From assembly GCA_946902985.2 (NCBI GenBank), contig OX336391.1, forward strand, positions 70,719,947 through 70,783,946: a stretch of DNA of 64,000 bases, read 5' to 3'. Below are positions 31,965 through 43,194 of this stretch, piece by piece. Within the stretch, counting starts at the first letter, position 1. Each line of letters begins with the position of its first letter. The notes under the pieces were generated by a model, which did no database searches, had not been told where the DNA came from, and saw only the letters and a list, made by a program, of their open reading frames with translations. Source of the DNA: Meconema thalassinum (taxonomy: Eukaryota; Arthropoda; Insecta; Orthoptera; Tettigoniidae). Position numbers and translations under genes: made by a program.

Positions 31965-32235
31965 GTCCGCCTCGTTGCGTACCGTAGTGGTTCGCATTCC
32001 TGGCTGTCGCCGTGCTGTCACCGTGGAGGCCCAGGTTTGAATTCCGGTTCTGCCAAGAATTTTAATTCTGGTCTGAGGGCTGGAACGGGGTGTACTCAAC
32101 TTCATGAGACAAAACTGAGAAGAGGCGGATTCGATACCTACCTCAGCCATTCTCTAAGTGGTTCCCGTGGTTTACCTTTGTTCATCCCGGGAATGAACAA
32201 GGGTTCGTTAGTGGTGCAGAGTTAACGTTTCTGTG
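31965..32235 (+). repeat. tRNA-derived SINE nested in mariner
   Basis: Head GCGTACCGTAGTGGTTCGCA-like with a degenerate B box (AGGTTTGAATTCC), body GGCTGGAACGGGGTGTACTCA. Same family as the SINE at 11688. Three nested layers: SINE in mariner in Gypsy LTR. Confidence 0.6.
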
Positions 32236-32284
32236 CCAAAAGAACACGGCAGACACCCACGACGAAATGACAGGTGAAGTGTAA

Positions 32285-32690
32285 GAAAAGTGGTTCGCCG
32301 AGCAATTGTTGTCCAATGTTCCCGAAGGATCTATCCTAGTAATAGACAATGTAGGCTACCACAGTCTGAAAATCGAACTTTTACCTATAACGGAGAAAAC
32401 ACCGGATTATAGATTGGCTCACTCAAAAACGGAAGCTTCGTTTTATTGTGACTCCAAACAGAGTCAGAAATGATAAATACATAATTGACGAGATGGCTGA
32501 ATCAGCAGAAAAAATATGTTCTTCGCTTGCCACCATACCACAGTGAATCCCATCGAAATGGTATGGGCGCAAGTGGAAGAACAATATAAAATTGAACAAC
32601 GTCTCATTCAAGGAACAAGAAATGAAGAATTTAATTTCGGCTGCATACCACCACTTGACCACACAAAATTGGGTAAATTACGTGGATCAC
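32285..32690 (+). pseudogene. Tc1/mariner transposase C-terminal remnant
   Basis: The second catalytic Asp is in EGSILVIDNVGYHSLKIELLP (about 32330-32390). After a gap and frameshift come LPPYHSE and PIEMVWAQVEEQYKI (about 32526-32590), the conserved NPIE-type motif with the third acidic residue. Several frame breaks occur and the N-terminal half is missing. It is flanked by the inverted termini of the mariner, to which it belongs. Confidence 0.75.
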
Positions 32691-32787
32691 AATAATATAT
32701 ACCACAGGTATATATAATATTCATGAAAAATGTCATATTATAATTTATTTTAACCTATGATATTCAAGAAAATGTAATATTATAAAT

Positions 32788-32911
32788 TATAACATATTAT
32801 AATATTATCATATTCATGAATAATTGAAAAATATAAATTGTTATAATGTGTGCATTAAAATCGCAATCTGAGGTTCGGCGTATCATACCTAAATATTGTA
32901 GCGTTGTTCGC
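32788..32911. repeat. Dispersed repeat, inverse copy at 50796-50920
   Basis: About 124 bp in the 3' part of the mariner match the reverse complement of 50796-50920 at roughly 85-90%. The second copy is thus probably a remnant of the same mariner family. Confidence 0.7.
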
Positions 32912-33671
32912 TGCAAGATATGAGGTACAGTTATATATAACAAACATATATTTTGGAAATTTCCCGAGTTTTGCGTAAAAGCACGCCTGTATACGAGTTG
33001 TATTACATAATGTGCCCGCCCTTGCAGAACTTTGTATATGCAGTAGATCTGGCATCAGCGCGCCCCATTTAATGCGTACTGTCTTTTAAGGTAGAGACGC
33101 TCTATGGAAGCATTTATTGAGTCACCAGCCTGCTATATAAGAGCGACCTGGCAGGCAGGTGGTCAGTGTTTTTCGAGCTAGTGCGAGCGTTTACCTGAGC
33201 GACAGTAGTTGTTGGCGACGTGACTTGCGAAACCCTAGTGAAGCTGATTCTCTTGACAGCGAAGGAGTGTGAAGCCTACAGAGGAACTCTGTCTTGAACG
33301 AGTGTGATTTCCAGTGCAGCAGAGGTTAGTGTGGTGATTTGCGAAAGCACCGGGGGCTGTTTCCCTAGCCAGCGGACAGCGAGGCAGCGGCTATCGTAAA
33401 TAACTGTAGTGTTGCAGGTAGTTCTGTCGAGGCCACCGGACTCATTAGGAGGGATTAACTTCTGTGGCTTGTTGACAAGTGAAAGGCAAGTGTTCCCTAC
33501 GAGAGGAAACTGGAGTGAGGTACTAATTGCTTGCATTTGCTATTTGTGTGGTGTACCTTTCAGGCCTGCAATAAAGCTAATTATATTTCTTTAAAGGAAC
33601 AATTGTGTTTGTGCTTTCACCCACCGTAATCCAGTTAATGGAAGTGCCACTAGGGGTTGCCACGTAACAAC

Positions 33672-33689
33672 TGGTGTCAGAAGCCGGAT
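33672..33689 (+). promoter_or_regulatory. Primer-binding site of Gypsy
   Basis: TGGTGTCAGAAGCCGGAT directly behind the 5' LTR end (33669). This is where a host tRNA 3' end would pair to prime minus-strand synthesis; the tRNA species was not determined. Confidence 0.6.
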
Positions 33690-33807
33690 TACGAACTTAA
33701 GCACAAGCACACCTGACGTTCCTGGTTTCAAAACCCGAGCAGGTCATTTTACCACAGTTCTCTAATTTTCCTGTGAGTGCATGCGCTTTACAAGACAAAC
33801 ATCTAAA

Positions 33808-35217
33808 ATGGAAGCGCAATTGGCAGCATTGCTAGAAAAGTTAAGTGGCATGGATACCTAGATGGAAGACGGCCAGAAGAAGATGGAAGACGGCCTGATG
33901 AATTTAACCAAGGACCTAACATCCAAATTAGAAGACGGGCAGAAGAAGATGGAAGACGGTCAAAATAAGTTAGCGGAGGACCTGAAGAAGATGGAAGACG
34001 GTCAGAATAAGCTTGCAGAGGACCTAACCGCCAAATTTCTGGATGGCCAGAAAAATCTGGAAGAGGGTCTGCTGACGAAATTACAGGAAAGTCAAAAGAA
34101 ATTGGAACAGGGTCTGCGTCAGGAAGTTAACACCGTCTGCCAAGGCCTACATGAGCAAATCACAGCAGTAGAAAAGAAGTTCGACGCCTTACAAGAGGAA
34201 GTTGCCGAACTGCGCCAACGCCCACTGACGGGGGTGGAGGCGAGATTCAATGCTCTCCAAGAGGAAGTTGCCGAACTGCGCCGACGCCCGCCCACAGGTA
34301 CACCGGGAATATCAGGAACGGGACAGAGCAGAGTGACGCCCCCAACCTTCGACGGAAAGGTCCCGGGGAGCACCTACTTACGTCAGTTCGAGGCAGCCTG
34401 TTCCATAAACAACTGGAACAGCATGGAAAAGGCTACAGCTCTCATTGTAGCGCTGAGAAGGGACGCCCTTAACGTCCTTCAGGCCATCCCGACTGGATCC
34501 CAGGACTACGCTTCACTAATCGCCCATATGGAGTTCCGATATGGAGATAGCCATCTTCAGCAGGCCTACCAGATGCAGCTCCGGACCCGGGTACAAAAGA
34601 ATGCGGAAACCCTGCAGGAGTTCGAGATGGATATTGCACTCCTCGTAAGGCTCGCCTACCCAACAGCGCCGGCCGACTTTCTGGAACAGATTGCGACGCA
34701 GACCTTCACCGACGGGCTATGGGACTCGGACACTCAACAGGCGCTGCGACTCGCGCACAATAAGACCCTGGCAGATGCGCTGAGCCACGCACTCGAGTTC
34801 GAGACGGCAAAACAGGCATCTAGAATGCACGCGCCGGTGCGTCAAGTGGACGTCGACGAACCAGCAAAAACCATCGAGACCAAGCCCCTGGCCGACGAAT
34901 TGATGGAGGCGCTAAGCCGTTTCTTCGATAGTCGCGGCACCACCAGCAACGACACAGCCGGAAGACAACCGGGGAGGCGGCCCGGAAGAGGATTACCGAC
35001 CTGCTGGATCTGCGGCAAGAAAGGCCACCTGAGCAAGTACTGCAGTGATCGCCGCCGCCGACGGTATCCGACTGGAAATCAGTCGTCTGAAAACCGCGCG
35101 GCCCAGGGAAACGAGTATTATCCAGCCTTGGGGGGCAAAGGTTGGCTTGTGACAGTCGTCAAACCCCGGCAGTCCAAGTTCGTGGGACGAAGTTACGGAG
35201 GGACAATAGCAGCCTGA
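33808..35217 (+). pseudogene. gag: Gypsy gag polyprotein, early TAG
   Basis: The natural ATG is at 33808 (MEAQLAALLEKLSG). A TAG at 33859-33861 interrupts it at codon 18, after which the frame is open from the ATG at 33862 for 451 residues. The N-terminus consists of Met-Glu-Asp-Gly-Gln-type tandem repeats forming a coiled coil (residues 1-85), then a second coiled coil (residues 86-145) with an internal duplication LQEEVAELR. The capsid-like domain follows (TPPTFDGKVPGSTYLRQFEA, WNSMEKATALIVAL), and a CCHC knuckle CWICGKKGHLSKYC lies at about residue 380. Gag forms the particle and binds RNA. It overlaps pol by 76 bp in the -1 relation, implying frameshift expression. Confidence 0.9.
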
Positions 35218-36428
35218 TGGTCGACGGAGTCGTCAACGGAGTGAGCAGGCCCATGCTGATCGACACGGGATCGTTGAGGACCATCGTCAATCCCACCGTG
35301 ATCTCGAGGTGGAGAGTGCAACCCACACAAAGGAACCTCCAACTAATAACCGCGACTGGAGAGACTGTAACGTTACATGGCGAAGCATCAGTGGAGTTCG
35401 TCATTGGTCGACGGGCGGTGAGGCATCCAGTGCTTGTGGCTGATGTATCAAACGAAGTGATCATCGGACTGGCCTTTCTGGACCAGAACGACATCATCTT
35501 GGACCTGAGTACCAACACTCTGCACTTCGAAGGTGAGGAACTTGCTTTGCAACTAGCACACAAGGCCATCACCGCACGACGAGTAAGGCTGAGAGAGGAC
35601 ATCATCGTTCCCACCAGGACGGAGGTTAGCGCTGCCGTAATTGTCGACGGAACTGAGGGAGTGGTGGCTGTCATCGAGCCAAAATATGAGGACAACCAGA
35701 CAAAAGGATTGCTAATTGCCAAGACCCTCGTCAACACGACGTCTCGGCCGTACGTCCGCCTGTCCAACCTGAACGACTACGACATTACGGTTCACCGGGA
35801 CACCAACCTAGGAGTCTGCGAGCCCGTTACCTGGATTGCCCGCATCACAGAGACGACGGACGGACACCTGCAGACGGACAACCGAAGACGACGCGCACTG
35901 CCAGAAGAACTACAGAAGCTGTACCAAGGATCCCAGGACCATTTAGACGAGGAACAATCACGCCAACTGCGGGACCTGCTACACGAATTCCTGGATGTCT
36001 TCTCCGTGGGGAGCAAAGACTTCGGCAGGACAAGCATGGTCCAGCACAGAATCGACGTCGGGGACAGCGCACCGATTAGGGCCACATTCCGACGTGTCCC
36101 GCTCGCCAAGCAAGCCGAAGTCGACCGGATGGTAGAAGAGATGAAGGAGCAAGGGGTGATCGAGCCATCACATAGTCCTTTGAGTTCTCAAGTCGTTCTA
36201 GTGAAGAAGAAGGACGGTTCAACCAGGTTCTGCGAGGATTACAGGCGGGTGAATGACGTCACGGAGAAGGACAGCTACCCTCTACACCGGATCGACGACA
36301 CCCTGGACACCATATCAGGGTCAAGATGGTTCTCCACCTTGAATTTGAAGAGTGGCTACTGGCAGTTGGAGGTCCACCCTAGGGACAGCGAGAAAACTGC
36401 GTTCTCTGTGGGCAGCGGACTCTGGTAG
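35142..36428 (+). pseudogene. pol: Gypsy pol: protease and N-terminal reverse transcriptase
   Basis: The -1 frame relative to gag opens within gag at 35142. The aspartic protease has PMLIDTGSLRTIV (catalytic D-T-G, about 35253) and EVIIGLAFLDQNDIIL. RT begins with HRIDVGDSAPIRATFRR, then LVKKKDGSTRFCEDYRRVN, and WFSTLNLKSGYWQLEV (palm motif; the usual Asp is Asn, NLKSGY). A TAG at 36426-36428 ends the frame within the conserved segment before the VMPFGL motif. The next part continues in another frame. Confidence 0.9.
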
Positions 36429-38722
36429 TTCACCGTCATGCCATTCGGACTTGCAACGCCCGTGCGACCTTCGAAAGGCTAATGGAGTCCAATCTGAGGG
36501 GACTACACTGGAAGACCTGCCTGGTCTACCTAGATGACGCCATCGTTCTGGGGAGAAGCTTCGAGGAGCACTACAGCAACCTGAAGGAGATCTTGACGAA
36601 ACTACGGGCTGCCAAGCTGAAGTTGAGCCCCAAGAAGTGTCAGCTCTTCCAGAAGCAGGTCCAGCAATATCTTGGGCATATTGTCTCCTAGGAAGGGGTG
36701 CGCACCGACCCGGAAAAGACCGCAGCTGTGAGGGAGTGGCCAGTTCCGAAGGACAAGTCCCAACTACGAAGCTTCCTGGGACTCTGCACTTATTACCGTC
36801 GCTTCGTGAGAGGATTCGCCGACATCACCAAACCACTGCATCGACTGACTGAGAAGAACCAACTCTTCACGTGGACAGCAGAATGCCACAGTACCTTCGA
36901 ACAACTCAAGCAGGCTCTGTGCACCGCACCTATTCTGGCCTACCCCAGACCTGGAACAAGGTTCATCGTCGATACCGATGCCAGCGACTTTGGTATAGGG
37001 GGAATCCTGTCACAAATAGTGGACGGCGAGGAGCGAGTAGTGGCCTATTTCAGCAAAGCCTTGTCAAAGCCAGAGAGGAACTACTGCATCACCAGGAAGG
37101 AGCTGCTCGCCATCGTGAAGACCATTGAACACTTCCACAAGTACCTGTACGAGCAAGAATTTATCATCAGGACCAACCATCCATCCCTGCGGTGGCTCCT
37201 GAACTTCAAGCAGCCCGGGGGTCAACTCGCGCGGTGGTTAGAGAGGCTTCAACAGTACAACTTTGAGATCCAGCACAGGAAAGGCCAACTGCATTCTAAT
37301 GCCGACGCCCTGTCACGAAGACCGTTCCCCGAAGACTGCACCTTCTGTACCAGAAGGGAGGAGAACACCGGAATACCGTGCCGAAGGACAACCGTGGAAC
37401 TTGAAGGGAGATGGAGCCGCGAATCTTTCACGCGGGCACAAGTAGAAGATGATGACCTGGGACTGATAGCCGAATGGAAGAGGGCCTGTGTCCCCAAACC
37501 CGGGTGGAACATTGTGAGTGACTGCAGCCCAAAGTTTAAGTCCTACTGGGCGCAGTGGGACTCGCTGATTGTAAGGGATGGACTCATCTGCCGTGCCTGG
37601 GAGAGCACCGACGGGAAGACATCTCGGGAACAAGTCGTCGTTCAAAAGGCTAAGACGGAGGAAGTCCTGAAGGAAGTCCATGGAGGATCATCTGGTGGAC
37701 ACCTAGGGATAAAGAAGACCCTGGAGAAGCTGAGAGAGAGGTTCTACTGGATCGGATGCCGAACAGACGTGGAGAACCAGTGCGCGAGGTGCCACGATTT
37801 TGCAGCCAGCAAGGGCCCAGGCCGGAGACGACGGGATCCACTGAAGACCTACAACGTGGGCGGCCCCATGGAGAGAGTGGCCATCGATGTTGCTGGGCCA
37901 TTCCCGTTGAGCGAGGCAGGGAACCACTACATATTGGTCGTCAGCGACTACTTCACTAAATGGCCGCAGGCGCATGCGCTCCCTAACCAAGAAGCCGTGA
38001 CGATCGCAGAGACCCTGGTGAAGGAATTCGTCAGCCGGTACGGAGTACCCCTGGAGCTGCACTCCGACCAAGGGAGGAACTTCGAGTCACAGGTGTTCCA
38101 GAACCTATGCCAGCTGCTGGGAATCCGGAAGACAAGGACGACGTCGCTACACCCTCAGTCCGACGGGATGGTAGAGCGATTCAATCGCACCATCGAGAAC
38201 CATCTCCGAATAGTCGCCAGCGAGCACCAGAGGGATTGGGACAAACATCTTCCACTATTTCTCCTGGCCTACCGCGCCGCCGTGCATGAAGCCACCGGGT
38301 GCACACCACCCCGGGCCATGTTTGGGAGGGATCTCTGTCTACCTGTCGATCTTGCCTTCGTCCAACCTGGGAATGATCCGGTCCCGGTAAGCCAGTATTG
38401 TCAAGAACTGGTCGACCAACTGGAGGGCGTGCACGCGTTTGCGAGGAGGAAACTGCGGATCGAGATCGACCGAATGAAGACCCGATACGACCAACAGACG
38501 GATGCCGACGGATTCCACGAGGACGACCTGGTCTGGCTCTTCAACCCATTATGCAAGAAAGGCCTGTCACCCAAATTGCAGAAGTCCTGGGAGGGCCCGT
38601 ACCGAGTCGTGAAACGGATCACTGATGTCGTCTAAAGGATCCAGCGGAGCCCGAGGGCGAAGATGAAGATTGTGCATCGAGATTGCCTGGCAGCCTACGG
38701 AGGGATACAGACGGACCAATGA
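36429..38722 (+). pseudogene. pol: Gypsy pol: C-terminal RT, RNase H and integrase
   Basis: FTVMPFGL follows directly, then a one-base shift near 36455 leads to ATFERLMES and the catalytic LVYLDDAIVLG (about 36530). A TAG at 36689-36691 lies after YLGHIVS. From 36698 the frame is long: FLGLCTYYRRFV, RNase H (FIVDTDASDFGIGGIL, NADALSRRPF), and an integrase with an HHCC-type finger (HLGIKKTLEKL, CARCHDF). The integrase core follows with D in VAIDVAGPF, D in LHSDQGRNF and E in DGMVERFNRT, then a GPY-type end (WEGPYRVVKRI). A TAA at 38633-38635 cuts the last 28 codons, which remain open to TGA at 38720-38722. Confidence 0.92.
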
Positions 38723-38745
38723 TTGATCGGGACGCTCAGCTGTTT

Positions 38746-38758
38746 AGGAAGGGGGTGG
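38746..38758 (+). promoter_or_regulatory. Polypurine tract of Gypsy
   Basis: AGGAAGGGGGTGG immediately before the 3' LTR (starts 38759). It would prime plus-strand synthesis. Confidence 0.7.
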
Positions 38759-39517
38759 TGTTACGGCCGTGAGTTTGTTTCGTCGCCTCGCCGCATGAGT
38801 CACAGCTGCCCCCGGCCTATGCTCGCCTCAGTGTATTACGTGCGCCTTATGCAACAGGGCTACTAGGACTAAAGGGATGGTCCAGAATATTCGTGACTCA
38901 GCCAGTGATGGAAACCTCGAGAAGCCGTGAATCCTGGATGGGACTAGAAGCATTTATTGGGTCACCAGCCTGCTATATAAGAGCGACCTGGCAAGCGGGG
39001 TGGTCAGTGTTTTTCGAGCTAGTGCGAGCGTTTACCTGAGCGACAGTTGTTGGCGACGTGACTTACGAAACCCTAGTGAAGCTGATTCTCTTGACAGCGA
39101 AGGAGTGTGAAGCCTACAGAGGAACTGTGTCTTGATCGAGTGTGTTTTCCAGTGCAGCAGAGGTTAGTGTGGTGAATTGCTAAAGCACCGGGGGCTGTCT
39201 CCCTAGCCAGCGGACAGCGAGGCAGAGTGTAGTGGTGAGTGACCGGCTATCGTAAATAACTGTAGTGTTGCAGGTAGTTCTGTCGAGGCCACCGGACTCA
39301 TTAGGAGGGATTAACTACTGTGGCTTGTTGACAAGTGAAAGACAAGTGTTCCCTACGAGAGGAAACTGGAGTGAGGTACTAATTGCTTGCATTTGCTGTT
39401 TGTGTGGTGTATCTTTCAGGCCCGCAATAAAGCTAATTATATTTCTTTAAAGGAACAAGTGCTTTCACCCACCGTAATCGAGTTAACGGAAGTGCCACTA
39501 GAGGGTGGTACGTAACA
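38759..39517 (+). repeat. 3' LTR of Gypsy
   Basis: 759 bp, TGTTACG...CGTAACA, aligning with the two parts of the 5' LTR. It shows the uninterrupted mariner target site near 38945. A 17-bp insertion relative to the 5' LTR lies near 39225. Confidence 0.95.
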
Positions 39518-39521
39518 GTAT

Positions 39522-41689
39522 CTACACTCACCATATTATGACCTTGATAAACCTTTGGCCAACTTTAAACATTCTAGTAAATGTTTCACTCCCTCAAGTT
39601 TTAAAATACATATTCTATGCAACGACACACCAGAGCCCGTGTTGTCGACTCACCTGCCAGTAACATCTGTGCCAGACTTTTACTCAAGATCAGTACAGTA
39701 ATCAATCTCTTCCTATTTCATCCATAGCCCCTTACTCCATTTCTTTAGCCACAATTGGTAATGTTCTCGACTTCAGTGCTGCAGGGTTATGCAATAAAAT
39801 AATGGCCGTTGAATAAAAATGGGGGTGAATGAAATGCTGCGAGGCCAGCTGATGTCTGTGAGTGACTTGCACGTCATAATCAGGATGGAATTATGATAAA
39901 CATGAAAAATACCCAGTCCCCGAGTCAGGGGTTAAACACTCGAGACATCAATCCTTACGGCCTGCCCTGGAATCCAAGCCTTGCATGTAAAGGGCATCTG
40001 GCACAATTATTGTGGATGCTTAAATGCAAAATTTGCTTGCATCATAGCAGTTATGTTAAGCCAGCAACATTATTGTTATTAACAAAAACCTGGAGATAAG
40101 CCACAGTTCTCCTTCCTGACCGTCGACTGGATTGGTGGGATTAAAATGACTACACTCATTGTTCATTTGAGTGAATACGCAGCTCTATAATGAAGAGGTT
40201 TTCCATAGTTAAAAATTCTCCAAATGGTGTCATTTACCGGCAAGAAAGTCAGACCAATCACATGACAAGCAGAGGGAAAACTTAATGAGAAGAGTAATTT
40301 GTTTCAATCATTTTGAAGGCCTCAAATTTCACCGATGACAGATCGGTAAACTTGCGTTTTCTATGTTCTACAGAAATGAAAAACAAGAGTATTATAGATT
40401 GTGATACCTTACACTTCAAAATTCACGACGACACTAACAGTTTAGACGATGCATGCATGATAAATTGTATGAGTTAATTAGGATTTACATACCGTACAAA
40501 CATAAACCTAACCTGGGTCTTACGACCAGACCCCTTTGCATGTAGTGCAAGTAGCAACAGCTTCCGCCCGATCCCCCACAACCCTGTCAGCCACATCCCA
40601 CTCTCGACAAACAACTCACCCCACCAGCATCCTCTCCCCCCTCCTCTTCCCAGCAGAGGCAGTCCCTGCACGCACACTGTCAGTTGTGTTCCAACGAGCT
40701 AAGCTACTAGACATCATACGTAAGTCTTTCCACAACACTTGTCATCTTTGCTCCATTCACGCAAGTTTTTCATTTCTTTTTCCTATAAAGGCCGCAAATT
40801 ATTTCTGTGTCGTTTTCTTTTTCAAGGCACACGGCAATTAACACCAGCCACATCAGCAATATTCATGAAACGCTAATACAGAGGCTCCGGAGTTCCCCGT
40901 ACGTGCCATTAGTAAGTTCATCCTTTTCAATCAAGACATCGTAACTTTAACATTCCATTAACATAAAGACTACTTTTTCAACTCAATAATATAGTTTTGA
41001 TATTTGTCTTTCCAGTAAACATTGTTCATGAATCGATCCAGCAGAGGAGAATGCATTAATTCCGATCACCGAAACAAACCAAGCAATCGTCAATGTTTTC
41101 TATTTCCACAATAACAATATTGGACCAAACAAATGATCAATAGTCCAACGTAAATAAGTCAAATGCGACGATGAGGTGAACCAACAACGTCTTATCTTCA
41201 CACAAGATCGAGTCAAATGAACATGATATTATAAACCAGCATTTTTAATCAGTAGTGTAGGATGTTAAGAACAATTTTTAATATACAAGTGCAACAAATA
41301 TTTTAAAGTGGTATTTTATTTGTCAATGTGAAAGGGATTTTTAACGTGTGCAATATTTATAAGGGTTTTTTAAATTTATGTACAACAAACTCACATGTTT
41401 CCATTTCATCCACATTAGTGTTAATGTTCATGGTGACGGCCAGTACCGTACTAGCTGATGAATGAGCAGATTCTCTGTGGAAATAGCAAGCTCCGAAACA
41501 TGTACTAGTATATAAACATTAGTATTGACTAGACGGAATCAAGTGTATTTTCAACTTTCAAATCAATCATCGTCAATACGGACCAATCATGAACAATGTT
41601 ATTAATCTCAAATTAGAATCAAACCTTAAGAAACTAATCAAATAAAACTACTTGTTGATAAACTAAAATATATACAGGATAAAATGAGC
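39522..41689. other. No gene seen
   Basis: AT-rich sequence without recognisable domains. The frames at 39893-40099, 40474-40677 and 40536-40841 have no family features; the last two overlap on opposite strands in a C/T-rich stretch. Confidence 0.5.
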
Positions 41690-41990
41690 TTCTGTGGCGT
41701 AGTTGGTAGCATGCTGAACTGCTATGACCAAGATTGCGGGTTCAAACCTGGCCAAATTTATCGGATTTTTAAGAGCGTAAAAATTCTTCAGTATGCCTTC
41801 CTTTGGAGGGGATGTAAAGCCAGTGGGCCCCTGTAATAGATTTATGGCATGTAAAAGAACCTACCACTACAGTTGTAGCTTAATGAGAAGGTTATTTGGT
41901 GAGAAAAACTCTATCAAGTTCCAACGTTCACCGCTGGGTGACAGTAGCATCTGGTAGCCAAAGTTGGAAGTACTTGAAATTGATATTTCA
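41690..41990 (+). repeat. tRNA-derived SINE, second family
   Basis: A box TGGCGTAGTTGGTAGCATGC and B box GCGGGTTCAAACCTGG 35 bp apart, then a body with TTCCTTTGGAGGGGATGTAAAGCC and GGGCCCCTGTAATAGATT. It resembles a tRNA gene over the first 70 bp, but the acceptor stem does not pair. The body differs from the SINE at 11688. Confidence 0.65.
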
Positions 41991-42224
41991 TTTGTGAGTA
42001 GCACGAGCCGAGTGGGTTGCCTACTTTTACCCCTGCGAAACTAACGCCACCTATGCTCCGTACTCAGAAACAGCCTGTCCGCCATCTTGCTGTAAAGGCC
42101 AGTTGGTAAACGATAGGGAGGTCCTTGCATTTTGGGTGATAAAACGTAGAAAGTAGCCCTTCTCATCGGTGCAGCTACAGTCGCAGTGGAACCTCCTCGT
42201 TAGCCACAGTGTCAAAACATAAAG

Positions 42225-42284
42225 CGCTCTAAGCGACCTACCTGTTATGAAGTGACGGCTGCACACTTTAGTATGAGCCTTCAC
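42225..42284 (-). pseudogene. THAP domain C-terminal half
   Basis: Minus-strand text VKAHTKVCSRHFITG, the second Cys/His pair of a THAP finger, ends at a splice-donor-like G|GTAGGT. The matching N-terminal half lies just to the right on the opposite strand, so an inversion has split the domain. Confidence 0.5.
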
Positions 42285-42312
42285 GACACAATCTCTCAGG
42301 TCTTTCGAGACG

Positions 42313-42417
42313 GTATGCTGTGCAATTGTTGCTTGTCACACGAGGACCAGCAAGGATAGAGCTGATCACAAGAAGGATGTACGTTTCTTCAGCATACCGC
42401 CAGTGATAAAGAACCAA
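42313..42417 (+). pseudogene. THAP domain N-terminal half
   Basis: Plus-strand text CCAIVACHTRTSKDRADHKK then VRFFSIPPVIKN, ending at a TGA. It has the first Cys pair and the aromatic-Pro motif of THAP. Together with the YqaJ fragment at 43195, it marks a second transposon of the THAP/YqaJ type. Confidence 0.5.
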
Positions 42418-42882
42418 TGAGAACTCACGAAGAAACACCCTGTCGTAAACTCCACTTGGTTCAATTCTGGTTCACTCCCTGTTGTACATCTTTCTGCCAA
42501 ATGTAAGCTCTCTGATTGATTCTAGGTGAATATAAACATGATGTAGTTTTAATGACAAGTAAATAACATCGCTATTATTCTGACATAACTGTGCACGTCC
42601 AGGCTAATGTTTAATGTTCTTACTTTTCGTTAAATAAAACAAGCCTTACTGCAGAACCACTCTTTCCTTGGTTTCGCAGTCATGCCAAAACACCTCATGT
42701 GGAATTCCATAACCACGCAATTCTCACCTTCAGTCCTCCACATATGACCATTGGCTCAAGACGTGGCATTTGACACGCGCAAATCTTGGTCATCATTGTC
42801 TGACCGTGGCTGCAGAGGGTGCCGTTCTTCAGGTGCCCTGGTGAACTAACAGGTCACCATCTTCTGGAAGTACCACATAGAG

Positions 42883-43186
42883 CAGTGGTTCTGAACCCGT
42901 AGATGTCTGCGGACCACTCAGCCTAAATCTAAAACTGAATCATGTACGGACCCCCTCCCCCCAATACACCTTATCAGTTGTAACCTTCCAAAATAACCCT
43001 TATTTTAAAGATATTTCAATCCAAACCCTGATAGTCATCGCCGCGAATACATTCGGACGATTCTCGTTCAACGCACATCGTTTCCGAAATCCCCATTTAT
43101 TGGCCACTTTTTATACATGCTGGAGGACCCTTTTCTCCCGCGGACCACTCCCGAGGCACTCGCGGATCACCGGTTAAGAACCACTG
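42883..43186. mobile_element. hAT-type MITE, 304 bp
   Basis: The termini CAGTGGTTCTGAACC and, inverted at the right, CAGTGGTTCTTAACC are characteristic of hAT. The element is flanked by an exact 8-bp duplication ACATAGAG (42875-42882 and 43187-43194). It has no coding capacity and was mobilised by a hAT transposase elsewhere. Confidence 0.92.
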
Positions 43187-43194
43187 ACATAGAG

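Larger units (their letters stand above)
31252..33104 (+). mobile_element. Tc1/mariner element inserted in the 5' LTR
   Basis: The inverted termini are 31252-31281 and 33075-33104, matching at 27 of 30 positions (outer bases TAGAGCGTCTC). The left side is flanked by TA (31250-31251); on the right the expected TA is TG. The intact 3' LTR shows the empty site CTAGAAGC at the corresponding place. The element carries a decayed transposase and a SINE. Confidence 0.85.
31064..33669 (+). repeat. 5' LTR of Gypsy, interrupted by mariner
   Basis: Segments 31064-31251 and 33105-33669 align to the 3' LTR; the 1853 bp between them are a mariner insertion. The LTR has a TATATAAGAG box at about 33134, a plausible Pol II promoter, and AATAAAG near 33570 as polyadenylation signal. 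Confidence 0.9.
31064..39517 (+). mobile_element. Gypsy (Metaviridae) LTR retrotransposon, complete with insertions
   Basis: The element begins and ends with TGTTACG...CGTAACA and is flanked by a 4-bp duplication GTAT (31060-31063 and 39518-39521). The 5' LTR (31064-33669) is enlarged by a mariner; the 3' LTR (38759-39517) is 759 bp. Between them are a primer-binding site, gag, pol in the -1 frame (protease, RT, RNase H, integrase) and a purine-rich tract before the 3' LTR. Domain order (integrase after RNase H) is that of Gypsy. The LTRs differ by scattered substitutions and a small indel, so the copy is moderately old. Stops in gag and pol make it inactive. Confidence 0.93.

Noticed and set aside
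34119..38622. Minus-strand frames within Gypsy gag and pol
   Set aside because: They are shadows of the plus-strand coding sequence, whose domains are unambiguous.
40474..40841. Overlapping plus and minus frames, one Gly/Trp/Leu-rich
   Set aside because: C/T-rich low-complexity sequence with no recognisable domain.
41690..41765. Possible functional tRNA gene
   Set aside because: A and B boxes are present, but the acceptor stem does not pair and a SINE body follows. The same applies to the tRNA-like heads at 4348, 11688, 26034 and 49830.
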